A stretch of 64,000 nucleotides of DNA, from NCBI GenBank assembly GCA_024711345.1, contig JANJTA010000038.1, positions 1 to 64,000 on the forward strand, in the 5' to 3' direction. Origin of the DNA: Rhodanobacter sp. (GTDB taxonomy: Bacteria > Pseudomonadota > Gammaproteobacteria > Xanthomonadales > Rhodanobacteraceae). Below the pieces are notes generated by a model. The model was not told the DNA's origin and made no database searches. It saw only the letters and a list, made by a program, of their open reading frames with translations. Position numbers and translations under genes: made by a program. Below, piece after piece: positions 1 through 9,679 of this stretch (its first letter is position 1; each line of letters begins with the position of its first letter).

Positions 1-108
1 AACTGCCCCCCGCCCGGGGATAGACGCACGCGGCCGCCCGTTCGCCGCCCCAGCGCCCCGCCGGGGGGGCGCGGGTCTGGGTGGGGGCAACTCTACGACG
101 CATCATGT
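1..108. other. Window edge beyond ccmF, no recognisable gene
   Basis: On the minus strand an ATG at 112-110 overlaps the ccmF stop codon in the ATGA arrangement typical of ccm operons. The reading frame that follows runs off the window edge. Its translation is rich in Arg, Pro, Ala and Gly, and it shows neither the thioredoxin fold expected for ccmG nor the CxxC protein expected for ccmH. The DNA is low in complexity, with runs of C and G. It could be the start of a downstream ccm gene, but it reads like non-coding or poorly assembled sequence. Confidence 0.35.
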
Positions 109-2097
109 TCATTCCGCAGCCTCCAGCGCCACCTTGACGGACTTCGTCCGCCGCGTCGGCGCGCCGACGCGCAGCCGCCGGTCGGAGAGCGAGACGAAGC
201 CGCCCGCCATCATGACGAGGGCGCCGATCCAGATGCAGAGAATGAAGGGTTTCCACCAGACGCGCACGACGATGCCGCCCTCGGCCATCGGATCGCCGAG
301 CGAGACGTAGAGCTGGCTGGTGCCGAAGCTGCGGATGCCGGCTTCGGTAGTCGGCATCCGACGCGCCGTGTAGAGGCGCTTCGAGGACCACACCTCGCCC
401 ATGTCGACGCCACCCTTGCTTAGGGTGAAGTGCGCACGGTCCTCGGTGAAGTTCGGGCCCTTCGCCGCCATCATCCGGTCGAAGGTGACGGTATAGCCGC
501 CCGCCTCCACCGCCATGCCGGGCTTCATCTCGGTGACCGTCTCCGTCTCGAAGGTGGTCACCGCGACGATGCCGAGCACCGTCACGCCGAAGCCGAGATG
601 GGCGAGCGCCGTGCCGAAGGCCGAGCGCGGAAGGCCCGCGAGGCGCTGGAAGGCGACCGACGTCGAGACCTTGTTGAAGCCGGCGCGGTACCAGAGGTCG
701 GCGAGCGCACCGAAGACGATGAAGAAGCCCGCAGCGAGACCGAAGACGGCGAGCACCGGGCCGCCGTGCTGGACGTAGAAGAGGATCACGGCCGCGACGA
801 GCGCGAGCCCCGCCGCCACGTAAAGCCGCTGGAATGCGCCGAGCAGGTCGCCGCGCTTCCAGGCAAGCATCGGCCCGAAGGGCAGCGCGATGAGGAGCGG
901 CGCCATCAGCAGGCCGAAGGTCAGGTTGAAGAAGGGCGGACCGACGGAGATCTTGTCGCCGGTCAGCGTCTCGAGGAGCAGCGGGTAGAGCGTGCCGACG
1001 AGCACTGTCGCCGCCGAGACGGTCAGGATCAGGTTGTTGAGGACGAGCGCCCCTTCCCGCGAGATCGGTGCGAAGAGCCCGCCCGACTTCAGAGCCGGCG
1101 CCCGGAAGGCGAACAGCGTGAACGCCCCGCCGATGAAGATCGTCAGGATACCGAGGATGAAGATGCCGCGGCTCGGATCGGTCGCAAACGCATGCACCGA
1201 TGTCAGCACGCCGGAACGCACGAGGAAGGTGCCGAGCAGCGACAGCGAGAAGGCGAGGATGGCCAGCAGAACCGTCCAGATCTTCAGCGCCTCGCGCTTT
1301 TCCATGACCAGCGCGGAATGCAGCAGTGCCGTGCCGGCGAGCCAGGGCATGAAGGAAGCGTTTTCGACCGGGTCCCAGAACCACCAGCCGCCCCAGCCCA
1401 GCTCCGCATAGGCCCACCAACTGCCGGCCACGATGCCGCAGGTGAGGAAGGCCCAGGCCAGGTTCGTCCACGGCCGCGCCCAGCGCACCCAGGCCTGCTC
1501 CAGTTCGCCGCCGAGCAGGGCGGCGATGGAGAACGCGAACGCCACCGAGAAGCCGACGTAGCCCATGTACAGCATCGGCGGGTGCATGGTCATGCCCGGG
1601 TCCTGCAGCACCGGGTTCAGGTCCGCGCCGTCACCCGGCATCGGCAGCAGCCGGCCGAACGGGTTGGAGGTGAAGATGATGAAGGCGAGGAAGCCCACCG
1701 CGATCAGCCCCATCACGGCGATCACGCGCGAGGCGAACACCTCGGGCAGCTTCTGGCTGAAGGTCACCAGCGCCATCGTCCACAGGTTGAGGATCAGGAT
1801 CCACAGCAGCAGCGAACCCTCGTGCGCGCCCCACACCGCGGCGAAGCGGTAGTACCACGGCAACGCCAGGTTCGAGTTGTCGGCCACGTACTGCACCGAG
1901 AAGTCGAAGCGCAGGAACGCCCACGCCAGGATGCCGAACGCCATCGCCACGAACACCGCCTGGCCGGCCGCCGCCGGGCGCGCCACCGCCATCAGCGCGC
2001 GGTTGCCGCGCCACGCGCCGACCAGCGGCAGGATGCTTTGCGCCAGCGCCAGCAGCATGGCGAGGATCAACGCGAGCTGGCCGAGTTCGGGGGTCAT
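109..2097 (-). CDS. ccmF: Cytochrome c haem lyase subunit CcmF (hybrid-looking)
   Basis: CcmF is the inner-membrane subunit that transfers haem from holo-CcmE to apocytochrome c in the periplasm. The 662-residue product has the family's usual length and many membrane segments. The tryptophan-rich WWD haem-handling motif lies at about residues 226-252 (GSWWAY to FWDPVENASFMPWL). Residues 1 to about 250 look gammaproteobacterial. From about residue 260 the protein (ALVMEKREALKIW, then SGGLFAPISREGALVLNN and TGDKISVGPPFFNLTF) resembles rhizobial-type CcmF. Leucine codon use also shifts from mostly CTG to frequent CTC near 1300-1400. This suggests recombination or a chimeric assembly. It is the last clear gene of the ccmABCDEF cluster. 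Confidence 0.9.
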   Translation of the reverse strand: MTPELGQLALILAMLLALAQSILPLVGAWRGNRALMAVARPAAAGQAVFVAMAFGILAWAFLRFDFSVQYVADNSNLALPWYYRFAAVWGAHEGSLLLWILILNLWTMALVTFSQKLPEVFASRVIAVMGLIAVGFLAFIIFTSNPFGRLLPMPGDGADLNPVLQDPGMTMHPPMLYMGYVGFSVAFAFSIAALLGGELEQAWVRWARPWTNLAWAFLTCGIVAGSWWAYAELGWGGWWFWDPVENASFMPWLAGTALLHSALVMEKREALKIWTVLLAILAFSLSLLGTFLVRSGVLTSVHAFATDPSRGIFILGILTIFIGGAFTLFAFRAPALKSGGLFAPISREGALVLNNLILTVSAATVLVGTLYPLLLETLTGDKISVGPPFFNLTFGLLMAPLLIALPFGPMLAWKRGDLLGAFQRLYVAAGLALVAAVILFYVQHGGPVLAVFGLAAGFFIVFGALADLWYRAGFNKVSTSVAFQRLAGLPRSAFGTALAHLGFGVTVLGIVAVTTFETETVTEMKPGMAVEAGGYTVTFDRMMAAKGPNFTEDRAHFTLSKGGVDMGEVWSSKRLYTARRMPTTEAGIRSFGTSQLYVSLGDPMAEGGIVVRVWWKPFILCIWIGALVMMAGGFVSLSDRRLRVGAPTRRTKSVKVALEAAE

Positions 2098-2165
2098 GGT
2101 TGGGTGCCGGGATGCGGGGTGCGGGGTACGGAATTCGTGAAGCGGCGGAGCGTGGCGTTCATGGG

Positions 2166-2645
2166 TCAGCGGTTCTCCATGCCCGATTCATTCTCCGCCT
2201 CCTTGACCTGCTTGCCTTCATGCGCCTTCGCCATGGCGTCCTTGAGTTCCTTCGGCATGTAGGTCTCGTCGTGCTTGGCCAGCACCTCGGTGGCGACGAA
2301 GCGGGCGCCGTCCATGTGGCCGGTGGCGATCACCGACTGGTTGTCGCGGAACAGGTCGGGCAGGATGCCGGTGTACTCCACCGGCATCGCGCCGCCGGCA
2401 TCGACCACGGTGAAGGTGACCTTGAGCGAATCGCCGGAGCGCTGGATCGAGCCGGCCTTGACCATGCCGCCGAGCCGGAACGTCTTGTAGCCGGCGGCCT
2501 CGCCCGACTGCACCTGGCTCGGGGTGAGCAGGTAGTTCATGTTGTTCTGCAGCGCCAGCACGACCAGCACGGCGGCGACGGCCGCCGCGGCGAGGATGGC
2601 CAGCACGATGGTGAGCCGGCGCTTGCGGGTGGGATTCATGGGCAT
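2166..2645 (-). CDS. ccmE: Haem chaperone CcmE
   Basis: CcmE is the membrane-anchored periplasmic chaperone that binds haem covalently and hands it to CcmF. The 159-residue protein has a short basic N-terminus (NPTRKRR), one membrane anchor at about residues 11-32 and an OB-fold domain. The haem-attaching histidine is H125 in the HDETY motif, whose Tyr129 is the usual axial ligand. The C-terminal tail is charged, as is common in the family. A start three residues later (MNPTRKRR) is equally possible. It lies between ccmD and ccmF in the ccm cluster. Confidence 0.95.
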   Translation of the reverse strand: MPMNPTRKRRLTIVLAILAAAAVAAVLVVLALQNNMNYLLTPSQVQSGEAAGYKTFRLGGMVKAGSIQRSGDSLKVTFTVVDAGGAMPVEYTGILPDLFRDNQSVIATGHMDGARFVATEVLAKHDETYMPKELKDAMAKAHEGKQVKEAENESGMENR

Positions 2646-2663
2646 GGTGGTCGACCGCCCCGC

Positions 2664-2870
2664 TCAGGGGGACGCTGGCGTGGAAAGGGGTTTGCGTTCC
2701 TGTCGCGCGTTCTGACGCGCCAGGCGGGCACGAAGTTCCGCCAGCACGCGCCGGCGACGCAGGCGCGGCGCCAGGGTGTCGGCGATCAGCACGATGAAGA
2801 ACACTGCGTAGGCCGGCCACACGTAGGCGGCATAGCCGCCCATCGCAAGAAAGTGTTGCAGGGCGCTCAT
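2664..2870 (-). CDS. ccmD: Haem exporter accessory protein CcmD
   Basis: This small 68-residue membrane protein stabilises the CcmABC complex and helps release holo-CcmE. It has the expected layout: a short N-terminus (MSALQHFLAMGGYAAYVW), one membrane helix (residues about 14-32) and a strongly basic arginine-rich cytoplasmic tail. The ATG overlaps the ccmC stop in an ATGA arrangement, which indicates translational coupling. Position and architecture identify it better than sequence, because CcmD proteins are poorly conserved. Confidence 0.9.
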   Translation of the reverse strand: MSALQHFLAMGGYAAYVWPAYAVFFIVLIADTLAPRLRRRRVLAELRARLARQNARQERKPLSTPASP

Positions 2871-3625
2871 CGGTCGGCCTCGTCTTCGGCAATCTTGCGC
2901 ACCCAGTCCTTGCCGCCTTCCAGCGCCAGCAGGTCGGTGCGCGCGCGGCGGAACAGGCTGGCGGCGTAGTAGAACTTGGTGGCCAGGGTCATGGTCAGCA
3001 GCGGCCACAGCATGGCGGCGGAGATCTTCGACTGGCCGAACACGTTGACCGTGCTGCCCTGGTGCAGGGTGTTCCACCAGTTCACCGAGAAATGCACGAT
3101 CGGCACGTTGATGATGCCGATGATGGCCAGGAACGCCGCCGCGCGCGCGCCCTGCCGGCGATCCTCGAACGCGTGGTACAGCCCGATCACGCCCAGGAAC
3201 AGGAACAGCAGCACCAGCTCGGAGGTGAGCCGCGCGTCCCAGGTCCACCAGGTGCCCCACATCGGCTTGCCCCACAGCGAGCCGGTGACCAGGGTGATGA
3301 AGGTGAACGCCGCGCCGATCGGCGCCGACTCCATCGCCACCACCTCGGCCAGCTTGATCCGCCACACCAGCGCGACGAACGAGGCCACGCCCATCACCGC
3401 GTAGATGAACATGCTCATCCATGCACTGGGCACGTGGATGAAGATGATGCGGTAGGCGTCGCCCTGCTGGTAGTCGGCCGGAGCCAGCACCAGCCCACCG
3501 TACAGCGCGACTGCGCCGAGCAGCAGCGCCAGCGCCATCGCCCACGGCTGCAGCACGCCGGCGAAGCGGTAGAACGTCGGCGGCGAGCCGAGCTTGTGCA
3601 ACCAGAGCGGAATCCAGTCAGACAT
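2867..3625 (-). CDS. ccmC: Haem transporter subunit CcmC
   Basis: CcmC loads haem onto CcmE in the periplasm, together with the CcmAB ATPase and CcmD. The 252-residue protein has about six membrane helices. It shows the WWD motif (WGTWWTWDARLTSEL, residues about 123-137) and conserved periplasmic histidines at H64 (FIHVPSAW) and H178 (PIVHFSVNWW). It starts six bases after the ccmB stop and ends in a 4-base overlap with ccmD, consistent with a single operon. Confidence 0.96.
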   Translation of the reverse strand: MSDWIPLWLHKLGSPPTFYRFAGVLQPWAMALALLLGAVALYGGLVLAPADYQQGDAYRIIFIHVPSAWMSMFIYAVMGVASFVALVWRIKLAEVVAMESAPIGAAFTFITLVTGSLWGKPMWGTWWTWDARLTSELVLLFLFLGVIGLYHAFEDRRQGARAAAFLAIIGIINVPIVHFSVNWWNTLHQGSTVNVFGQSKISAAMLWPLLTMTLATKFYYAASLFRRARTDLLALEGGKDWVRKIAEDEADR

Positions 3626-3631
3626 AAACGA

Positions 3632-4318
3632 TCATGCGTCCAGGGCAATGCGAAGGGCTGCCGCACAGGCCAGCGGCGCCAGCACCACGGCCAGCACCAG
3701 CGCAGCCGCGAGCCAGGCGACCGGCGCCAACCATGGCAAACCCTGCTGGGCGGCCGCCACGGCGCCGGCGGCGAAGATCACCGCTGGCACGCAGAGCGGC
3801 AGCAGCATCAAGGCAAGCAGCATACCAGAGCGCCGGGTGCCGGCCGTCAGCGCCACCAGCACCGCGCCGAGCAGGCTGAGCAGCGGCGTGGCCAGCGCCA
3901 GCGCCAGCAGCAGCACCGGGATCACCGCCCCGGGCAGGTGCAGCATGGCGGCCATCAGCGGGGCGATCACGATCAGCGGCAGCGCGGTGGCGAGCCAGTG
4001 GGCGAGGATCTTCATGCCCAGCATCAGCGCCAGCGGCTGCGGCGCCAGCACCAGCTGTTCCAGCGAGCCGTCCTCGATGTCGCTGGAGAACATCGCGTCC
4101 AGCGCCAGCAGCATCGCCAGCAGCACGGTGACCAGCACCACGCCGCCGGCAATCCGCTGCAGCAGGGTGTCCTCCGGTCCCAGCGCGAACGGGAACAGCG
4201 TGGTCACGATCAGCGCGTACAGCACCGGCATCGCGATGTCGCCGCGTCGGCGCCAGGCGAGCGTGAGGTCGCGCCGCAGCATCGCGGCGCAGGCGGTGGC
4301 GAGGCCCGGTCTAGTCAT
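3632..4318 (-). CDS. ccmB: Haem exporter permease CcmB
   Basis: CcmB is the membrane permease partner of the CcmA ATPase, which releases holo-CcmE from CcmC. The 228-residue protein has the standard length and six predicted membrane segments. The cytoplasmic start (MLRRDLTLAWRRRGD) and the region with FSSDIEDGSLEQLVLAP are characteristic of the family. Its start overlaps the end of ccmA by eight bases. Confidence 0.95.
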   Translation of the reverse strand: MTRPGLATACAAMLRRDLTLAWRRRGDIAMPVLYALIVTTLFPFALGPEDTLLQRIAGGVVLVTVLLAMLLALDAMFSSDIEDGSLEQLVLAPQPLALMLGMKILAHWLATALPLIVIAPLMAAMLHLPGAVIPVLLLALALATPLLSLLGAVLVALTAGTRRSGMLLALMLLPLCVPAVIFAAGAVAAAQQGLPWLAPVAWLAAALVLAVVLAPLACAAALRIALDA

Positions 4319-4946
4319 GCATGCGGATCCGTCGCGGCTCGCCGCCGTGGAAACTCACCGTGCCGTGGCTGGTGACCATCGCCGCGCCGCCGGCGTCGGT
4401 GTGGCTCTCCAGCACTTCGTTCACCAGCGCGATGCCGATGCGGTCGAGATTTGCGTACGGTTCGTCGAGCAGCCACAGGCTGGCCGGCAGCAGCAGCAGC
4501 CGCGCCAGCGCGGCGCGTTTCTTCTGGCCGGCGGACAGACGGCGCACCGGCTCGTCCTCGTAGCCGCGCAGGCCGATCCGCGCCAGTACCGTGGCCACGC
4601 TGGTTCCCTCGCGGGTACCGTGCAGGCCGGCGGCGATGCGCAGGTTCTCGCGCGGGCTGAGGTCGGCCTTCAGGCCGAGCTGGTGGCCGAGGAACAGGAT
4701 CTCGCCGGCGCAGCGGTCGCGCTGCATCGGCTCGCCGCGCCAGTGCAGTTCGCCGGCGCCGACGTGCAGCAGGCCGGCCAGCATGCGCAGCAGGGTGGTC
4801 TTGCCGCTGCCGTTGTCGCCTTCGACCAGGGCCAGCTCGCCCGCGTGCAGACGGAAATCCAGCGGCGCGAACACCGGCTCGTCCTGGCGCAAGAAGCTCA
4901 AGGCCCGTGCTTCGAGCAGGGGCAGGGCGGGATCGGCGGCGGTCAT
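4311..4946 (-). CDS. ccmA: Haem exporter ATP-binding protein CcmA
   Basis: This is the cytoplasmic ABC ATPase of the CcmABCD complex (211 residues). Walker A is EGDNGSGKTT at about residues 42-51, the signature is LSAGQKKR, and Walker B is LWLLDEP followed by YANLD. The chosen ATG (MTAADPALPL) gives the normal family length. The reading frame stays open upstream, but that part does not look coding. This is the promoter-proximal ccm gene. Its 5' end is 61 bases from the end of the DUF3293 gene, so the ccm genes may be read through from the kmo unit. Confidence 0.95.
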   Translation of the reverse strand: MTAADPALPLLEARALSFLRQDEPVFAPLDFRLHAGELALVEGDNGSGKTTLLRMLAGLLHVGAGELHWRGEPMQRDRCAGEILFLGHQLGLKADLSPRENLRIAAGLHGTREGTSVATVLARIGLRGYEDEPVRRLSAGQKKRAALARLLLLPASLWLLDEPYANLDRIGIALVNEVLESHTDAGGAAMVTSHGTVSFHGGEPRRIRMHD

Positions 4947-5007
4947 CGCCTTGATTGTCCGCAATGCCGAGGGCGCTTGTCCATGCGGCGCGCTGCCGCT
5001 GCGCCGG

Positions 5008-5415
5008 TCACTCCAGCAGCCGCAGCACGGCGACGCCAGCGGCCTCGCCGTGCACGTAGGCCAATTGCCCGTGGGCGCGGGCCAGCCGGTCCAGCGTGCG
5101 GGCGTCCGCCCCCACGGCGAACAGGCTGGGTTCGCTCCAGCCGGAGGCACCCACCCCGATCGCCGGGCGGACGTCGACGCCGGGCTGCTCCTGCAGCGCG
5201 GCGAGCAGCTCGCGCTGTGCGGCCAGGTTCTCCGCTGGCGGGCGCCGGCGCGCCTGCGGATTCCATGCCGTGATGAAGGCCCACGGACGCGACCCGACCG
5301 CGCTGGCGAGCTCGGCGGGCAGCGGCAGGTCCACCCGGATCGTGGCCCAGGTCACGGTGTCCAGGCAGACGTGGTAGGCGGTGGCGCCGAACGCTTCGAG
5401 CAGGGCTTCATCCAT
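5008..5415 (-). CDS. DUF3293 domain protein
   Basis: A 135-residue soluble protein. The motifs AFITAWNPQ followed by a basic stretch (RRRPPAENLAAQRELL) and a later GASGWSEPSLFAVG match the DUF3293 family, whose function is unknown. No signal peptide or membrane segment is visible. It overlaps the end of kmo by eight bases, so the two are probably translated from one message. Whether the function is linked to tryptophan breakdown is unknown. Confidence 0.8.
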   Translation of the reverse strand: MDEALLEAFGATAYHVCLDTVTWATIRVDLPLPAELASAVGSRPWAFITAWNPQARRRPPAENLAAQRELLAALQEQPGVDVRPAIGVGASGWSEPSLFAVGADARTLDRLARAHGQLAYVHGEAAGVAVLRLLE

Positions 5416-6811
5416 GGCGCAGTCTCGGCAGCGGCTCCAGTTTTTCCTGGAACAGGCGCGCGGCGGCGTCGAGGTCGACGTCGGCCGCGTTCGGCGTGTC
5501 GCGCAGCAGCTGTTCCAGCAACCGGTCCTGCGCGCGGCCGCGTTCGAGCGCGTAGGCGTAGGGCACGTGGGTGAAGGTCACCAGCCGGTAGCGCGCCATG
5601 TAGTGATCGGGAATGCGCGCGGCCAGCGCGCTGCCCAGTTCGCGCTTGGCCAGGTAGTGCGGGTCGGCCACCGAGTCGCGCATCTCCACGTAGTTCTCCA
5701 GCGCCATCGCGGCGATCGCGTCGGCGTTCGGCTGGCGCACGCGCTGGAATTCGGCGAACACCCCGGCGCTGTCGTCCGGCGCCTCGGCCAGCAGGTCGGT
5801 CAGCACCACGGTGTCCTCGAAGCCGCAGTTCATGCCCTGGCCGTGGAACGGCACGATCGCGTGCGCGGCGTCGCCGACCAGCAGCGCGCGGCCGTCGAGG
5901 TGCCAGCGGTCCAGGTACAGCGTGGACAGCGTGCCCACCGGATGGCCGTCGAAATCCTCGTCGAAGCGCGGGATCAGCGGCAGCAGGTCGGGGAAGTCGG
6001 CGGCGAAGAAGGCGCGCGCCGCGGCGGCGTCAGGCAGTGCCGCGAAGCTCGGCGCGGTGCCCTGCGCCGGCAGGAACAGGGTGACCGTGAAGCTGCCTTC
6101 GGCATTCGGCAGCGCGATGCACATGTAGCCGCCGCGTGGCCAGATGTGCAGCGCGTGCGGTTCCAGCGCGAACTGCTCGCGGCCGCCGCCGAGCTGCAGC
6201 GCCGCGGGCGGCAATTCGCCGGCCGGAGGAATCTCCAGTTCCTTGTAGCCGTGGCCGAGCGACTCGATGCGCTCACCCAGCGGCGCGTGCGCGTTCATCG
6301 CCGCGCGCAGCGCCGAGCCGGCGCCGTCGGCGCCGAGCAGCAGGCCGGCGTCGCGTTCGCGCTGCACGCCGGCCTCGTCGGCGAGGCGGATGCGCTGGCG
6401 CCCGAAATCGGCGCCGGTCAGCGACTGGCCAAAGTGGAAGCGCACGCCGGCGGCCTCGGCCGCGTCCAGCAGCAGCATGTTCAGCGCGCCGCGCGAGACC
6501 GACCAGATCACCTCGCTGTCGTCCACGCCGTAGCGCTGCAGGCCGCTGCGACCGCCGCGGTCGTGCACCATGCGTCCGCGCATCATCACTGCCCGCTGCA
6601 GCACGTCGTCAGCCAGGCCGGCGGTGCGCAGCGCCTGCAGCCCGCGCTCGGCGAGCGCCAGGTTGATCGAGCGGCCACCCACGAAACCGACCAGCCGGGG
6701 ATCGAGCCGTTTCTCGAACACCTCGACGGCGAAGCCGCGCTGCGCCAGCTGCTGCGCCAGCAGCGCGCCGACCAGACCGCCGCCGATGAGGGTGATGGGT
6801 TGCTGCGCCAT
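5408..6811 (-). CDS. kmo: Kynurenine 3-monooxygenase
   Basis: This FAD-dependent hydroxylase converts kynurenine to 3-hydroxykynurenine in the kynurenine pathway of tryptophan degradation or de novo NAD synthesis. The 467-residue product starts with a Rossmann FAD-binding motif (ITLIGGGLVGALLA). The family signature GFVGGRSINLALAERG is at about residues 42-57, and the second FAD motif GDAAHAIVPFHGQGMNCGFED is also present. The ATG at 6811 is chosen because the FAD motif follows directly; the open frame upstream looks non-coding. No other kynurenine-pathway genes are in the window. Confidence 0.95.
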   Translation of the reverse strand: MAQQPITLIGGGLVGALLAQQLAQRGFAVEVFEKRLDPRLVGFVGGRSINLALAERGLQALRTAGLADDVLQRAVMMRGRMVHDRGGRSGLQRYGVDDSEVIWSVSRGALNMLLLDAAEAAGVRFHFGQSLTGADFGRQRIRLADEAGVQRERDAGLLLGADGAGSALRAAMNAHAPLGERIESLGHGYKELEIPPAGELPPAALQLGGGREQFALEPHALHIWPRGGYMCIALPNAEGSFTVTLFLPAQGTAPSFAALPDAAAARAFFAADFPDLLPLIPRFDEDFDGHPVGTLSTLYLDRWHLDGRALLVGDAAHAIVPFHGQGMNCGFEDTVVLTDLLAEAPDDSAGVFAEFQRVRQPNADAIAAMALENYVEMRDSVADPHYLAKRELGSALAARIPDHYMARYRLVTFTHVPYAYALERGRAQDRLLEQLLRDTPNAADVDLDAAARLFQEKLEPLPRLRHG

Positions 6812-6943
6812 GCTGCGATCCGGCAGGGGAATCCGCCCACTGTTCCGCAAGCGAAGCGGGACTGCAATCCCGGGCGGGCTGTTCCGTACCGAAGGCGTGC
6901 CACGGGGAGCGGCCTGCGCCGGATGGGGCCGGCGCGGAGGCTG

Positions 6944-6982
6944 CAACAAAAGAGAAGGGCCGGCCCAGGCGGGCCGGCCCTC
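6944..6982 (-). terminator. Rho-independent terminator after the M4 protease gene
   Basis: A perfect 10-bp stem (6956-6965 with 6972-6981, GGGCCGGCC core) with a 6-base loop is followed on the minus strand by a U-rich tract (TTCTCTTTTGTT). It lies 23 bases beyond the protease stop codon and upstream of kmo, so it separates the two transcription units. Confidence 0.9.
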
Positions 6983-7004
6983 GGGTCACGCACTTGCGGG
7001 CTGC

Positions 7005-8525
<1,521 letters not shown>

Positions 8526-8832
8526 CTGTGTTTCCCCTCCTCATGATTGGAAAGACGCACCCGCCGGGTGCGTCTTGCGGTCCGGTGCGCGAGAAGTCCC
8601 CCCCAGGACGGGCAACCGGATCGCAGGAAACTACGACTCTTGGGCGGTGAAGGTCAACGCCCAAAATTCGTAATCCCGACCAGCGCTGATTGATCGAACG
8701 GTGGCTGCTGTCCAGCGATGGACAAGTGCTGCCTCTGCAGGAACTACCGGAGCGGCCGACGGCGCTGGCCTGTCACGAGCAAGCCGCAATGGTCGATCCG
8801 GAACCGCGGGGTGGCTTTTGCATCCAAAGGGC
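8526..8832. promoter_or_regulatory. Divergent regulatory region between M4 protease and ECF sigma factor
   Basis: About 300 bases with no gene of their own. They hold a perfect 11-bp hairpin (8552-8576) in the protease leader and a perfect 7-bp dyad TTGGGCG/CGCCCAA (8640-8646 and 8658-8664). A weak AAAGG ribosome site lies before the sigma-factor ATG. The arrangement suggests that both genes are controlled from here; no -35/-10 pair can be named with confidence. Confidence 0.5.
8552..8576 (-). promoter_or_regulatory. Stable hairpin in the protease 5' leader
   Basis: AAGACGCACCC pairs perfectly with GGGTGCGTCTT around a 3-base loop, about 10 bases upstream of the AGGAGGGG ribosome site of the M4 protease. 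No U tract follows on either strand, so it is not a standard terminator. It may stabilise the mRNA or affect translation. Confidence 0.6.
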
Positions 8833-9555
8833 ATGCAAGAACTTGTGCCTTCGCCTGCCGCTGCGGTGCCGATCGGTCACGCCGCGCTGGACGACGGCGC
8901 GCTGGTCGCGCTGGCCGTAGGTGGCGACCACGAGGCGTTCCGCCACATCATGCAGCGCTTCGGACAGCTCCTGTACCGGATTGCGCGGGGTGCGGTCGAC
9001 GACGACACGGAAGCCGAGGACATCGTGCAGGAAACCTTCGTGCGGGCGTACCGCAAGCTCGGCACGTTCCGCGGCGACGCGCCCTTGCGTACCTGGCTGG
9101 TGAGCATCCTGCTCAACGAGGCGCGCAGCCAGTTGCGCAGGCGGCGCCCGATGGTGCAGCCGGAGCAGATCGACTCGTCGGCACCCGATCCGTACTGGGC
9201 GAGCCGGGTCGGCGCCGGCAGCGGCGACCCGATGTCGCTCGTCGCCCGTGCCGAGATCCACCGGCTGCTCGACGACGCCATCGGGCAGTTGCCGGATCCG
9301 TACCGCGCGGTTTATCTCCTGCGTGAGCTTGAAGAGTGCAGCGTGGAAGAAACCGCGGCCCGTCTTGCCATCAAGCCGCAGACCGTAAAGACCCGGTTGC
9401 ACCGGGCGCGGCGCCTGCTGCGCCAGTCGCTCGAGCAGGTCCTGGGCGCCATGCTGGGCGACGCCTTTCCGTTCCTGGGCATGCGCTGCGCGGCGATGAC
9501 GGCGGTGCTGATGGCCTGGCTCGCCGTGGAAGAAGGCGGCGGCACCGACGATTGA
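8833..9555 (+). CDS. ECF-type RNA polymerase sigma factor
   Basis: A 240-residue sigma-70 family protein. Region 2 includes HEAFRHIMQRFGQLLYRIARG and the promoter-melting segment EAEDIVQETFVRAYRKL. Region 4 has the helix-turn-helix ECSVEETAARLAIKPQTVKTRLHRARRLL. The C-terminal tail with FPFLGMRC resembles an ECF subgroup found in many proteobacteria. The ATG at 8833 is chosen because the frame upstream looks non-coding and AAAGG precedes it. No anti-sigma gene is adjacent. The gene is divergent from the M4 protease and convergent with a cytochrome gene, so its activating signal cannot be inferred. Confidence 0.92.
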   Translation: MQELVPSPAAAVPIGHAALDDGALVALAVGGDHEAFRHIMQRFGQLLYRIARGAVDDDTEAEDIVQETFVRAYRKLGTFRGDAPLRTWLVSILLNEARSQLRRRRPMVQPEQIDSSAPDPYWASRVGAGSGDPMSLVARAEIHRLLDDAIGQLPDPYRAVYLLRELEECSVEETAARLAIKPQTVKTRLHRARRLLRQSLEQVLGAMLGDAFPFLGMRCAAMTAVLMAWLAVEEGGGTDD

Positions 9556-9625
9556 CCTGCGAATCGGCGAGGGCTTGCCGCGGTTTTCCGGTCCGACAGA
9601 TCATCGGCAAAAGCAGCCACCGAAA

Positions 9626-9656
9626 GCGGCGGCAACCTGCACGCAGGTGCCGCCGC
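9626..9656. terminator. Probable bidirectional terminator hairpin
   Basis: GCGGCGGC-A-ACCTGC pairs with GCAGGT-GCCGCCGC, a 14-bp stem with one bulged A and a very short loop. It lies between the convergent ends of the sigma factor and the cytochrome gene. The minus-strand side is followed by TTTCGG and later TTTTG, so termination may be partly Rho-dependent. Confidence 0.6.
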
Positions 9657-9679
9657 CTTGCCCGCTCTCCGCCGATGCG

